A stretch of 39,738 nucleotides of DNA from an uncultured Gammaproteobacteria bacterium. GTDB taxonomy: Bacteria; Pseudomonadota; Gammaproteobacteria; GCA-001735895. The notes under the pieces were generated by a model that was not told the DNA's origin, ran no database searches, and saw only the letters and a list, made by a program, of their open reading frames with translations. How positions within the stretch are numbered: position 1 is the stretch's first letter; every line of letters begins with the position of its first letter. The stretch spans positions 1 through 39,738 of the forward strand of contig CALDDP010000149.1 in NCBI GenBank assembly GCA_937936805.1, read 5' to 3'. Below, one piece after another: positions 27,162 to 35,630 of the stretch. Both the position numbers and the translations under genes were made by a program.

Positions 27162-27506
27162 TTATAGCTTTTCCCTGATACGCGCTGCTTTTCCGGTACG
27201 TCCACGCAGGTAGTATAACTTGGCACGGCGCACGTTACCGCGGCGTTTGACCTTGATCTCGGCAATCAGCGGGCTATGCGTCTGGAAGACACGCTCCACG
27301 CCTTCGCCATGAGATATCTTGCGCACTGTAAAGGCTGAATTAATGCCCCGGTTACGCTTTGCGATAACCACCCCTTCATACGCCTGCAAACGTTCGCGTG
27401 TTCCTTCCTTGACCCGTACCTGCACCACCACGGTGTCTCCAGGAGAAAACGCGGGAACATCGGATTTCATTCCTTCCGCTTCGAGTTGTGCAATTATGTT
27501 GCTCAT
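27162..27506 (-). CDS. rplS: 50S ribosomal protein L19
   Basis: Large-subunit protein near the 30S-50S interface. 114 residues (E. coli 115). The sequence is diagnostic: [55 protein letters not shown], ending in [28 protein letters not shown] lies 7 nt before the ATG at 27506. It is the last gene of the rpsP-rimM-trmD-rplS operon and is followed by a strong terminator. Confidence 0.98.
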   Translation of the reverse strand: MSNIIAQLEAEGMKSDVPAFSPGDTVVVQVRVKEGTRERLQAYEGVVIAKRNRGINSAFTVRKISHGEGVERVFQTHSPLIAEIKVKRRGNVRRAKLYYLRGRTGKAARIREKL

Positions 27507-27544
27507 GTCAATTCCTCAAAAAATCACTTCCAACGCGGTGTCAC

Positions 27545-28294
27545 TCACCGCTTCCGAGTTTGCTCTAACTCGGCGATAAATTTATCCAGCATAGCCTGCT
27601 GCTCCGGACTCAGTTCGATATTCTCGAGCAGATCCGGGCGCCGTTGCCAGGTGCGTCCGAGCGCCTGCTGCTGTCGCCAGGCGTCGATTTCACGGTGATT
27701 ACCATTCATCAACACCTCCGGTACCCGGTCACCGAGATAATCCTCGGGCCGCGTGTAGTGAGGGCAGTCCAACAGACCATCACTAAATGAATCCTGTTGC
27801 GCCGAATCTTCATGACCCAGGGCTCCCGGAATCAAGCGGGTCATCGCATCGATACATACCATCGCTGCGAGCTCCCCGCCACTGATGACATAATCACCAA
27901 TCGACCATTCTTCGTCCACTTCCCGCTGGACCAGGCGTTCGTCGATACCCTCGTAACGACCGCATAAAAAAATAACCGATCCCTGTTCAACCTGCCGCGC
28001 CAGCCTTTCCTGGGTAAGCAGTGTTCCCTGCGGACTGAGATATACCAGGCGCGCAGCGCCGTTATGTTCTCTTGCCGCGGCTATTGCGTCCTGCAAAGGT
28101 TGCACCTTCATTAACATTCCAGGTCCGCCGCCGTAGGGACGATCATCGACCGTACGATGCCTGTCGCGGGTATAGTCGCGAGGATTCCAGCACTGCAGCT
28201 CAACTAACCCCTGCTCTGCGGCGCGACCCACGACTCCGCAACTGGTGACCTGTCTGACCAGCTCGGGAAACAGCGTGATTACATCGATTCGCAT
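27545..28294 (-). CDS. trmD: tRNA (guanine-N1)-methyltransferase
   Basis: Methylates G37 at N1 in tRNAs reading CNN and some other codons, preventing +1 frameshifts. SPOUT-class knot enzyme of 249 residues. Visible blocks are [66 protein letters not shown] and the substrate loop [17 protein letters not shown] at 28294 is used because it follows the rimM stop by 1 nt and gives the family N-terminus; the track start (TTG, 28318) lies inside rimM. Confidence 0.98.
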   Translation of the reverse strand: MRIDVITLFPELVRQVTSCGVVGRAAEQGLVELQCWNPRDYTRDRHRTVDDRPYGGGPGMLMKVQPLQDAIAAAREHNGAARLVYLSPQGTLLTQERLARQVEQGSVIFLCGRYEGIDERLVQREVDEEWSIGDYVISGGELAAMVCIDAMTRLIPGALGHEDSAQQDSFSDGLLDCPHYTRPEDYLGDRVPEVLMNGNHREIDAWRQQQALGRTWQRRPDLLENIELSPEQQAMLDKFIAELEQTRKR

Positions 28295-28295
28295 C

Positions 28296-28805
28296 TCAGT
28301 AATCAGGTGACCAGTCAACCACTAATCGCCGGCTGTCCAGGTCCACCTCCATGACGATCTGATCCATTACAAACGGTATCAGGCGTTCACGTTCGCCTTT
28401 CAATACCATCACATCGTCCGCCCCGGTCTCCATCATCGAGGCTACTTTCCCGAGCGATTCCCCCTGCAGGGTTTCGACGGTCAGTCCAATCAGATCAGAC
28501 CAGTAGTACTCTCCCGCTTCAAGCCCGGGTAACTGCTCCGGGTTAATAAAAATCTGACAGCCGGTCAGTTCATCAGCCTGGTTACGATCCGCGATCCCTT
28601 CCAGCCTGGCTACCACGTTCTTGCCCTGCAAACGTCCCTGCACCGCAGTTTCCTTGAGAACGCCGCCCTGCTCGATAAGCCAGGGACTGTATTTCACTAT
28701 ATTTTCGCGTGGGCTGGTACTAGAAAAAACCCTGACCCAGCCTTTAATTCCCTGCGAACCCAGAATATGACCAACACAGATCAGATCATCATCGTGCTGG
28801 CTCAT
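28296..28805 (-). CDS. rimM: 16S rRNA processing protein RimM
   Basis: Assembly factor that binds S19 in the 30S head. 169 residues with the N-terminal RimM beta-barrel ([20 protein letters not shown]) and the C-terminal PRC-like barrel ([38 protein letters not shown]), ending in [26 protein letters not shown]. It lies 6 nt after rpsP and 1 nt before trmD. Confidence 0.97.
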   Translation of the reverse strand: MSQHDDDLICVGHILGSQGIKGWVRVFSSTSPRENIVKYSPWLIEQGGVLKETAVQGRLQGKNVVARLEGIADRNQADELTGCQIFINPEQLPGLEAGEYYWSDLIGLTVETLQGESLGKVASMMETGADDVMVLKGERERLIPFVMDQIVMEVDLDSRRLVVDWSPDY

Positions 28806-28811
28806 CCGTGC

Positions 28812-29063
28812 TTAAGCCGCAGCCTTGCGTGCTCCCTTAATCAGGCTGGCTACACGCTCACTGGGTTTCGCTCCTTTGGAAATCCAGTAATCGATACGTG
28901 TATCGTCGAGCCGCAATTCTTCTTCCTGGCCACGAGCCTGGGGATTGAAGAAACCGACGCGCTCGATATAGCGGCCATCTCTCGGGCTACGGCTGTCGCT
29001 TACCACGACGTGGTAAAACGGGCGTTTTTTAGCGCCGCCGCGTGCCAATCGAATTGAAACCAT
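28812..29063 (-). CDS. rpsP: 30S ribosomal protein S16
   Basis: Small-subunit protein of 83 residues: [41 protein letters not shown] is the S16 signature. The ATG at 29063, with GGAG 8 nt upstream, is the start; the track ORF adds 15 spurious residues. First gene of rpsP-rimM-trmD-rplS. A near-consensus promoter lies at 29178-29205 and a 7-bp hairpin lies just before the ribosome site. Confidence 0.98.
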   Translation of the reverse strand: MVSIRLARGGAKKRPFYHVVVSDSRSPRDGRYIERVGFFNPQARGQEEELRLDDTRIDYWISKGAKPSERVASLIKGARKAAA

Positions 29064-29081
29064 AAAAATTCTCCAGTATAA

Positions 29082-29100
29082 ATCGACCCCATTGGTCGAT
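29082..29100 (-). promoter_or_regulatory. Hairpin in the rpsP leader
   Basis: ATCGACC (29082-29088) and GGTCGAT (29094-29100) form a perfect 7-bp stem with a 5-nt loop, ending about 19 nt before the rpsP ATG and just upstream of its GGAG. A second small stem (TGACC/GGTCA, about 29153-29166) precedes it. It could modulate translation of the ribosomal-protein operon; no known S16 site is claimed. Confidence 0.4.
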
Positions 29101-29177
29101 CCAAACAACTACCATGGCATACGTCACAACTTATCAGGCAACAGCATGCCGCTGACCCGACGGTCAGAGGGCCGCAT

Positions 29178-29205
29178 ATTGTACCTAAATAAACCCGTCT
29201 GTGAA
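29178..29205 (-). promoter_or_regulatory. Predicted sigma-70 promoter of the rpsP operon
   Basis: On the minus strand TTCACA (29200-29205, 5/6 match) is followed by a 16-nt spacer and TACAAT (29178-29183, 5/6 match). Transcription would start around 29171, giving a leader of about 110 nt before rpsP. Confidence 0.62.
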
Positions 29206-29418
29206 GTCCGCAAGCCCTGTTTTTGCGTTGAAAATCCGAGAAATATCCATCTATAACGCTTTTTTGCAACAACAGCAGGCCAATAGCGCGCGCTCGACTC
29301 GGGGACGCGGCGATACACGGTTTCGGGGGCGTGACGAAACAGGCGCTCAGAGCCAGGTTGAGGGTGCCACCATCATCCGCGCGCGACGCCGGTCCCTGTA
29401 TGCTAGAAGAGGATACCT

Positions 29419-30783
29419 TTAAAAAGACATTCCGGGGGGAAGCTTGCCTTTCATGCCACGCATCATGTTAGCCATGCCGCCCTTACTGCCCATTTTCTTC
29501 ATCATGCGTTGCATCTGTTTATGTTGCTTGAGCAAACGATTGACGTCCTGTATCTGGGTCCCCGAACCCTGTGCGACCCGGCGCTTACGCGAACCATTGA
29601 TGACTTCGGGTTTACGCCGTTCCAGTGGCGTCATGGAATCGATAATCGCTACCATACTTTTCATTTGTCGGGCATGCGCCGGATTCTGCATCGCCTGCGC
29701 GACCCCGGAACCCATACCTGGTAGTTTATCGATCAGGCTACCCAGCCCACCCATATTCTCCATCTGGGTAAACTGATCACGCAGATCCTCCAGATCAAAA
29801 CCTTTACCCCGCTTGACCTTGCGCGCGAGTTTTTCTGCTTTGTCATGATCAACTTTTTCCTGTGCCTGCTCTACCAGCGACAGGATGTCTCCCATACCCA
29901 GAATTCGTGACGCGATGCGATCGGGATGGAAGGCTTCCAGCGCATCGGTTTTCTCCCCGGAGCCAATAAACTTGATCGGCTTGCCGGTGATATGCCTGAC
30001 CGACAAAGCCGCACCGCCGCGCGCGTCGCCATCGGTCTTGGTCAGCACAACCCCACTCAATGGCAGCGCATCGTTAAACGCCTTCGCGGTAGCCGCGGCA
30101 TCCTGACCGGTCATACTATCCACCACGAACAGGGTTTCAGCCGGATTCACCTCGTCATGAATAGCGCGGATCTCATCCATCATCTGCTGATCGATAGCCA
30201 GTCGTCCGGCGGTATCGAGAATGAGTATGTCCGCGCCTGACCTGCGAGCCGCGGCAACCGCATCACGGGCTATAGCAACCGGTTTTTGCTGGTTATCACT
30301 GGGGAAAAAATCAGCACCTACTTCCGCGGCGAGGGTTTTCAACTGGTCGATCGCAGCCGGACGATAAACGTCGGCGCTGGCGACCATAACCGACTTTTTA
30401 TCGACCTCTGACAGACGGCGCGCGAGTTTAGCCACGGTAGTGGTTTTACCGGCACCCTGCAAACCTGCCATCAATACGATTACCGGTGGTTTACGCTGCA
30501 GATCAAGTTTGTCGTGGGCTTCGCCCATGATCGAAACCAGCTCATCATTGACGACCTTGATCAGTGCCTGGCCGGGTGAAAGGCTGGCAATGACTTCCTG
30601 ACCCATGGCCTTTACGCGCACCGCCTCGATAAAATCCTTGACTACCGGCAAGGCAACGTCAGCCTCGAGCAGGGCCATACGCACTTCACGCAGGCTTTCG
30701 CGAATATTAGTTTCGCTTAAACGGCCCTGGCCGCGCAGATTCTGCAGTGTTCTGGATAAGCGATCAGTCAGGTTTTCGAACAT
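29419..30783 (-). CDS. ffh: Signal recognition particle protein Ffh
   Basis: SRP54-type GTPase that, with 4.5S RNA, targets nascent membrane proteins to FtsY. 454 residues (E. coli 453). N domain 1-90; G domain with GLQGAGKTTTVAKLA (P-loop, near 108), DTAGR (G3), TKTDGDARGGAALS (G4/G5); Met-rich M domain from about 300, ending HKQMQRMMKKMGSKGGMANMMRGMKGKLPPGMSF. Start ATG 30783, with a perfect TATAAT -10 box about 31 nt upstream. The 4.5S RNA gene is not in the window. Confidence 0.98.
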   Translation of the reverse strand: MFENLTDRLSRTLQNLRGQGRLSETNIRESLREVRMALLEADVALPVVKDFIEAVRVKAMGQEVIASLSPGQALIKVVNDELVSIMGEAHDKLDLQRKPPVIVLMAGLQGAGKTTTVAKLARRLSEVDKKSVMVASADVYRPAAIDQLKTLAAEVGADFFPSDNQQKPVAIARDAVAAARRSGADILILDTAGRLAIDQQMMDEIRAIHDEVNPAETLFVVDSMTGQDAAATAKAFNDALPLSGVVLTKTDGDARGGAALSVRHITGKPIKFIGSGEKTDALEAFHPDRIASRILGMGDILSLVEQAQEKVDHDKAEKLARKVKRGKGFDLEDLRDQFTQMENMGGLGSLIDKLPGMGSGVAQAMQNPAHARQMKSMVAIIDSMTPLERRKPEVINGSRKRRVAQGSGTQIQDVNRLLKQHKQMQRMMKKMGSKGGMANMMRGMKGKLPPGMSF

Positions 30784-30813
30784 CGGACGGTTCCATTACG
30801 GTACAAAGGCGTG

Positions 30814-30819
30814 ATTATA
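30814..30819 (-). promoter_or_regulatory. Predicted -10 box of ffh
   Basis: A perfect TATAAT on the minus strand 31 nt upstream of the ffh ATG, in the 60-bp gap after the MBL gene. No good -35 box lies at the right distance (only a T-run), so promoter strength is unclear. Confidence 0.4.
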
Positions 30820-30843
30820 ACAGCGCGCTCCGTCGAAAAAAGC

Positions 30844-31608
30844 TCAGAATTTGAATACTTCGCCGCCCTTCAGCTGGTGTACTTTGAAATCGGGCATGGC
30901 TGCCACACATTCATGATAAATCAATGCTTCGTCTCCCGGCTTGAAATGTGTCAGCCAGACGTCGGGACGATGTTTCATTTTCAGGATATCTTCACCCAGC
31001 AGCTGCGGGCAATAATGTTTCGAAATCTTGCTGATTTCGAGATCATTGTTCGAGAAAGCAGTCTCGACAAATAACAAATCAATATTTTCGTAACCATCGA
31101 GCACGCTCCACAGCGTGTCATTGGTGGTGGTATCACCGCTAAAGACTACGTTTGCGCGTTGCGTCGACACACAGTAGCCAACTCCGGGCACGGTATGATT
31201 AACCGGTATCATTTCGATTTCGCGCGATCTGATGTTCACCTTGTCGCCCGGATTCATGATTTCGAAACGAATCGACGGATTTTCCCTGCTCGGCAGTTCC
31301 GAAAAATCAGGCCAGATGACCCAGTTGAAAATATGCGCCTTCAGGGCTTCGATAGTTTCCTTCTGCGCATACACTATGACGGGTTCGTCGTGCACACCAA
31401 ACATACTGTCGGCTAGCAGTGGCAAACCCACGACATGATCCATGTGCGAGTGGGTAAGAAATATATGCCGGATACCGGTCATCTGGTTGAGTGGCAGATC
31501 ACCAAGCCCAGTACCGGCGTCAATTAACAGGTCCTCATCGATGAGAAAAGAGGTGGTGCGCAGATTGGCGCCTATTCCGCCTGCCCATCCCAGAATCTTT
31601 ATTTGCAT
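30844..31608 (-). CDS. Metallo-beta-lactamase-fold hydrolase, class II cyclic-nucleotide phosphodiesterase-like
   Basis: 254-residue MBL-fold protein. The zinc motif is HSHMDH (53-58), with a further histidine in VNHTVPGVGY, the bridging aspartate in FSGDTTTND and a late histidine in LTHFKPGDE. The pattern LTHSHMDHVVGLPLL with WSVLDGYENIDLLFVETAFSN resembles class II cAMP phosphodiesterases (PDEase_II/COG5212), but RNase Z-like enzymes share much of it. No signal peptide, so cytoplasmic. It is transcribed towards ffh with a 60-bp gap. The substrate is inferred only. Confidence 0.78.
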   Translation of the reverse strand: MQIKILGWAGGIGANLRTTSFLIDEDLLIDAGTGLGDLPLNQMTGIRHIFLTHSHMDHVVGLPLLADSMFGVHDEPVIVYAQKETIEALKAHIFNWVIWPDFSELPSRENPSIRFEIMNPGDKVNIRSREIEMIPVNHTVPGVGYCVSTQRANVVFSGDTTTNDTLWSVLDGYENIDLLFVETAFSNNDLEISKISKHYCPQLLGEDILKMKHRPDVWLTHFKPGDEALIYHECVAAMPDFKVHQLKGGEVFKF

Positions 31609-31805
31609 ATACTTAAATCGATTTCCCGGCTAACAAAAATAAGGAAATATCCGCTTTCAGCCCAATTCTATAGCAAACGTGGACCGTAATAGCGCACTTT
31701 TTATCCTGACTTAAGGCTGCCGGGAATAGATGTGAATGCGCACGAGGCAACTATAGTACAGCACTGCCGCCATAAATCCGCGCTGGTTCACAATTCTCAC
31801 CCTGA

Positions 31806-31829
31806 CCGAAACGCTTAATTTCGGCGTTT
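31806..31829. promoter_or_regulatory. Overlapping alternative hairpins upstream of the ypjD-like gene
   Basis: Within 24 nt, CCGAAA can pair with TTTCGG (31806-31811 with 31819-31824) or AAACGC with GCGTTT (31809-31814 with 31824-31829). The two stems share bases and exclude each other. They lie about 65 bp upstream of the ATG in a 285-bp divergent gap that otherwise shows no clear gene or consensus promoter. Confidence 0.3.
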
Positions 31830-31893
31830 ACTGGTAGTGCGATAGCCTGGATTTTCAGTTACACTTTGACGTCTGAGACACTGATCGAAAATA

Positions 31894-32682
31894 ATGTTCC
31901 CCACCACCGCAAGCACGCTCGCTGCCCTACTCTACTGCTTGTCTGCATTTTTGATTTTCAAACAGCTCGGTTCAGCACAACATCAACGATGGGTTGCCAT
32001 GGCACCGGCGCTGGTCGCTATGCTGCTGCAGGCGACTGCCCTTAACTCGCTGATTATCCAGCCACAGGGACTCAACCTGGGTTTTTTCGCCGCTCTCTCG
32101 TTGATCACCTGGCTGATCTCCATCCAGATTTTACTGAGCAGCATTTATCGCCGCATCGAAAGCCTCGGAATCGTCGTTTTCCCGGTCAGCGGCTTCGCCT
32201 GCGTAATCGCCAGCCTGCACATCTCGGATCACTTGATCAGCATTACCAGCAATGCTGTACAGGGACATATCATGATCTCGGTTATCGCTTACAGCCTGAT
32301 TACACTGGGTGCGTTTCAGGCCGGTTTGCTCGCCTACCAGGACCACTCCATCAGGCAACATCATCCCGGCGGCTTCATCCGCTACCTGCCACCACTGCAT
32401 GATATGGAAACCCTGCTGTTTCAATTTCTAGGTTTCGGATTCATCTGCCTCAGCGCGTCGCTATTGAGTGGCTTTGTCTATCTGGAAGACATATTCGCGC
32501 AGCAGCTGGTCCACAAAACCGTGCTGTCCATCATCGGCTGGGTCATCCTCGGTGTTCTGCTTTTTGGCCGCTATAAATTTGGCTGGCGCGGTAAGAAAGC
32601 GATTAGCTGGACACTCTCGGCATTCGCCTTCCTGATGCTGGCTTTTTTTGGTAGCAAGCTGGTGCTTGAATTTATCCTTTAA
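31894..32682 (+). CDS. ypjD: Inner-membrane CcsA/HemX-family protein (YpjD-like)
   Basis: A 262-residue polytopic membrane protein with about eight hydrophobic helices, of the cytochrome c assembly (CcsA/HemX, PF01578) superfamily. Histidines in helix-end positions (HISDHLIS, VQGHIMISVIAYSLITLGAFQAGLLAYQD and PPLHDMETLLFQFLGFGFICLS) are typical of the family and might contact haem. Length equals E. coli YpjD (263). Its place next to a corB-like gene and ffh is the E. coli yfjD-ypjD-ffh arrangement. Actual function in E. coli is undefined. Confidence 0.85.
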   Translation: MFPTTASTLAALLYCLSAFLIFKQLGSAQHQRWVAMAPALVAMLLQATALNSLIIQPQGLNLGFFAALSLITWLISIQILLSSIYRRIESLGIVVFPVSGFACVIASLHISDHLISITSNAVQGHIMISVIAYSLITLGAFQAGLLAYQDHSIRQHHPGGFIRYLPPLHDMETLLFQFLGFGFICLSASLLSGFVYLEDIFAQQLVHKTVLSIIGWVILGVLLFGRYKFGWRGKKAISWTLSAFAFLMLAFFGSKLVLEFIL

Positions 32683-32700
32683 TATCGTGCGCCAACTCAG

Positions 32701-34002
32701 TTGAACGACATCCCCTTAACCTGGCTATTCATCACCTTCATTGTGCTGATCCTGATGTCGGGCTTCTTTTCGAGCTCGGAAACCGGGTTGATGAGCCTCA
32801 ATCGCTACCGGCTCAAACACCTTGCCGGTAAAAAACACGGTGGCGCCGTGCGCGCCGTATCGTTGTTAAAACAACCAGACAAGCTGATTACCCTGATCTT
32901 GCTTGGCAATAACTTCGTTAACATCCTGATTACCCAGCTGGCGACTTATATCGGCTATCGATTGTATGGCGAGGCCGGCATAGCAATCGCGGCGGGCCTG
33001 TTGACGCTGATACTGCTCCTGTTTGCCGAAGTAACGCCAAAGACCCTGGCCGCTGCTTATCCGGAGAAAATTGCCCTGCCGGCCGCCTATGTCTACCAGC
33101 CACTGTCAAAGATTTTTCACCCCGTGGTCTGGGTTATCAACTGGCTGGCCAGGCTGGTGTTGAAGATATTTCTGATATCGGATAAAAACTCCGACAACGA
33201 TGCACTGAACTCCGAGGAGCTGCGCGTTGCGGTTAACGAAACCAGTGGCCTGATCCCGGACTCACACCGGGACATGCTGCTCAGCATACTCGACCTGGAG
33301 AGGGTGACGGTTGACGACATCATGGTGCCGCGTAGCGAAATAATCGGTATCGATCTCGAAGATGACTGGCACGAAACCTTAAAGCTGATCAACAATTTAT
33401 CTTACACGCGCATTCCTATTTACACGGATAATATCGATAACCTGATCGGTATTGCACAATTGCGTAAAGTCCTGCCCCTGCTGTTAAACGACGAGTTCAA
33501 CCCGGAAAGCCTGGTCAACCTGACTCGCGAAGGATATTTTATTCCGGAGGGCACCCCGCTCACCACCCAGCTGATCAACTTTCGCAAGAACAAGCGTCGC
33601 ATTGGATTTGTTGTCGATGAGTACGGGGATATCCAGGGACTGGTTGCTATCGAGGATATCCTCGAGGAAATAGTCGGTGAATTCACAACCGATCCCACCG
33701 CCCTGCACCAGGACTTTTTCCGTGACGCGGACGGCAGTTTTCTGGTTGATGGGGCGACTCATATTCGCGACATTAATCGCAATCTTGAGATTCAATTGCC
33801 CAGTGAAGGCCCGCGCACACTTAACGGACTGATTCTCGAGCACATGGAATTTATTCCTGAATCCGGCACCAGTTTAAAGATCAGTGGCTACCCGGTCGAA
33901 ATCATGCAGGTAAAAAACAACATGGTGAAGACGGCACGGATTTCCTTGCCAGCGGATGCGCCCGCCACCAGCCCACAGTCCGAGCTGCCGTTAAATGGCT
34001 AA
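32701..34002 (+). CDS. corB: CNNM/CorC-HlyC family membrane protein (YfjD/CorB-like)
   Basis: A 433-residue protein of the CNNM family linked to Mg2+ efflux and homeostasis. The N-terminal DUF21 domain has three or four membrane helices (residues 1-190) with FFSSSETGLMSLNRYRLKHLA. Two CBS domains follow at about 200-330 (DIMVPRSEI, VVDEYGDIQGLVAIEDILEEIVGEF). The C-terminal CorC_HlyC domain spans about 345-425. The start is TTG at 32701 with no strong Shine-Dalgarno, 18 nt after ypjD. The stop overlaps the radA start by 8 nt. Confidence 0.9.
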   Translation: MNDIPLTWLFITFIVLILMSGFFSSSETGLMSLNRYRLKHLAGKKHGGAVRAVSLLKQPDKLITLILLGNNFVNILITQLATYIGYRLYGEAGIAIAAGLLTLILLLFAEVTPKTLAAAYPEKIALPAAYVYQPLSKIFHPVVWVINWLARLVLKIFLISDKNSDNDALNSEELRVAVNETSGLIPDSHRDMLLSILDLERVTVDDIMVPRSEIIGIDLEDDWHETLKLINNLSYTRIPIYTDNIDNLIGIAQLRKVLPLLLNDEFNPESLVNLTREGYFIPEGTPLTTQLINFRKNKRRIGFVVDEYGDIQGLVAIEDILEEIVGEFTTDPTALHQDFFRDADGSFLVDGATHIRDINRNLEIQLPSEGPRTLNGLILEHMEFIPESGTSLKISGYPVEIMQVKNNMVKTARISLPADAPATSPQSELPLNG

Positions 34003-35356
34003 ACAGCACGCACAGTTTCAATGCCGCGAGTGCGCGACCCTGTGGCCAAAATGGTCCGGGCAGTGCCAGGATTGCAAAAGCTGGAACAGCATTGAAGAAA
34101 TTCCGGCGCTGCAGGCGGGTTCCGCAAGAGGCTCCAACTGGCACGGGTCTGCCGGTCAATCCAGCGTGATTACCCTCGACCAGATTCCGACCAGCGAGAC
34201 GCCACGCTTCGGCAGTCAGATCGATGAACTCGACCGGGTGCTTGGCGGTGGTCTGGTAGAAGGTTCGGTAGTATTACTCGGTGGGGATCCAGGGATCGGC
34301 AAATCAACCATCCTGCTACAAAGCATGACGTTGATCAGCCAGCAGCGCAACGCCCTCTACGTAACCGGGGAGGAATCCCCGCAGCAGGTCAGTATGCGTG
34401 CCAGGCGCCTCGGACTTCCCGGTGACCATTTACAGTTGCTGAGTTCTACCTGTGTTGAGGATATTATCGCGCAGGCCGCAACCTGCAAGCCGGAGATAAT
34501 GGTGATCGACTCGATACAGACCATATTCAGCAACAGCCTGCAATCGGCACCCGGTTCGGTGGGCCAGATCAGGGAGAGCACCGCAATACTGGTCAGACTC
34601 GCCAAACAATCCAATATCACCATTTTCCTCGTCGGACATGTCACCAAGGAAGGGCAGCTGGCGGGGCCGCGGGTACTCGAACACATGGTCGACACGGTAC
34701 TGTACTTCGAGGGCGACGCGACAACGCGATATCGTGTTATACGAGCGGTCAAGAATCGATTCGGCGCTGTAAACGAGCTGGGTATCTTCGCTATGACCGA
34801 CGAAGGCCTGAAACCGGTAACCAATCCATCGGCGATATTCCTGGCGCAGCACGATCAACCGGTACCGGGCAGCGTAGTTATGGTTTCGCGTGAAGGTACG
34901 CGTCCCTTTCTGGTCGAAATCCAGGCGCTGGTAAGTGAATGCCATAGTGGCCATCCGCGACGACTCAGCGTTGGTCTCGAGTCGAACCGACTGGCCATGC
35001 TTATCGCCATATTGCAACGGCATGGTAGCGTGCCACTTTATGAGCAGGATGTTTTTATCAATGCGGTCGGGGGCGTACGCATTACCGAAACAGGTGCCGA
35101 CCTCGCTATTATCCTGGCAATCTTATCCAGTTACCGCGATCGTCCGCTGAACCGGCGCTCACTGGTTTTTGGTGAAGTCGGTTTGTCCGGAGAAATCAGG
35201 CCGGTCGCAAACGGTGAAGAGCGGCTGCGCGAGGCCAGCAAGCATGGCTTTGAAACGGCGATAATCCCGCGCGCCAATATGCCCAAACGGGGGACTTTCA
35301 AAGACCTCGAGTTAATCCCGGTTAGTCATTTAGCTGATACCCTGGATGCTTTATAA
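33995..35356 (+). CDS. radA: DNA repair protein RadA
   Basis: Branch-migration ATPase in homologous recombination. 453 residues: an N-terminal C4 zinc finger (Cys10, Cys13, Cys24, Cys27), a RecA-like core with Walker A GGDPGIGKST near residue 90, the RadA-specific KNRFG motif (RAVKNRFGAVNELG), and a C-terminal Lon-like domain (GGVRITETGADLAIILAILSSYRDRPL, GEVGLSGEIRPV). The ATG at 33995 overlaps the upstream gene by 8 nt and fits the family start. Confidence 0.97.
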   Translation: MAKQHAQFQCRECATLWPKWSGQCQDCKSWNSIEEIPALQAGSARGSNWHGSAGQSSVITLDQIPTSETPRFGSQIDELDRVLGGGLVEGSVVLLGGDPGIGKSTILLQSMTLISQQRNALYVTGEESPQQVSMRARRLGLPGDHLQLLSSTCVEDIIAQAATCKPEIMVIDSIQTIFSNSLQSAPGSVGQIRESTAILVRLAKQSNITIFLVGHVTKEGQLAGPRVLEHMVDTVLYFEGDATTRYRVIRAVKNRFGAVNELGIFAMTDEGLKPVTNPSAIFLAQHDQPVPGSVVMVSREGTRPFLVEIQALVSECHSGHPRRLSVGLESNRLAMLIAILQRHGSVPLYEQDVFINAVGGVRITETGADLAIILAILSSYRDRPLNRRSLVFGEVGLSGEIRPVANGEERLREASKHGFETAIIPRANMPKRGTFKDLELIPVSHLADTLDAL

Positions 35357-35384
35357 TTGCGTCAACCCGAAAGCGAGCAACGAA

Positions 35385-35630
35385 ATGAGCGAAACTAAAG
35401 ACCAACTCAAGGATTTCGAAAAATCCATGCAGAACCTGGAAAAAATCGTCAGCAATATGGAATCCGGCGAACTGGGACTGGAAGAGTCACTTGAACAATT
35501 TGAAAAAGGAATCAAGCTGGCAAAGAGTTGCCAGGATACGTTGGCCAATGCCGAATTGCGGGTCGAACAATTAATCGAAAAGAACGGGCTACAGCAAACC
35601 GCTGCCTTCGAAGATCTTGATGAAGATTGA
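35385..35630 (+). CDS. xseB: Exodeoxyribonuclease VII small subunit
   Basis: Small subunit that stabilises XseA. 81 residues: MSETKDQLKDFEKSMQNLEKIVSNMESGELGLEESLEQFEKGIKLAKSCQDTLANAELRVEQLI is the full family domain, a helical hairpin. The ATG at 35385 is used; the track start (35346) lies inside radA. It overlaps ispA by 11 nt, as expected for the conserved xseB-ispA-dxs operon. Confidence 0.96.
   Translation: MSETKDQLKDFEKSMQNLEKIVSNMESGELGLEESLEQFEKGIKLAKSCQDTLANAELRVEQLIEKNGLQQTAAFEDLDED

Larger units (their letters stand above)
29064..29418 (-). other. Non-coding gap between ffh and rpsP (355 bp)
   Basis: Holds the rpsP promoter, a 5' leader of about 110 nt and, nearer ffh, roughly 200 bp with no gene I can support. 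I looked for an SRP (4.5S) RNA with its GGAAGGAAGCAGC-like loop and for tRNA-like folds and found neither. The ORFs listed here show no family resemblance. No clear terminator for ffh was seen. Confidence 0.7.

Noticed and set aside
27079-27265. N-terminal extension of the helical-repeat protein from TTG 27265
   Set aside because: It would overlap the rplS end and its terminator; the internal ATG at 27079 gives a proper signal peptide.
29064-29418. Possible 4.5S SRP RNA or tRNA next to ffh
   Set aside because: The conserved SRP RNA loop sequence is absent and no cloverleaf fold is apparent.
34430-35023. 197-aa minus-strand ORF inside radA
   Set aside because: Antisense to the conserved RadA core with no independent support.
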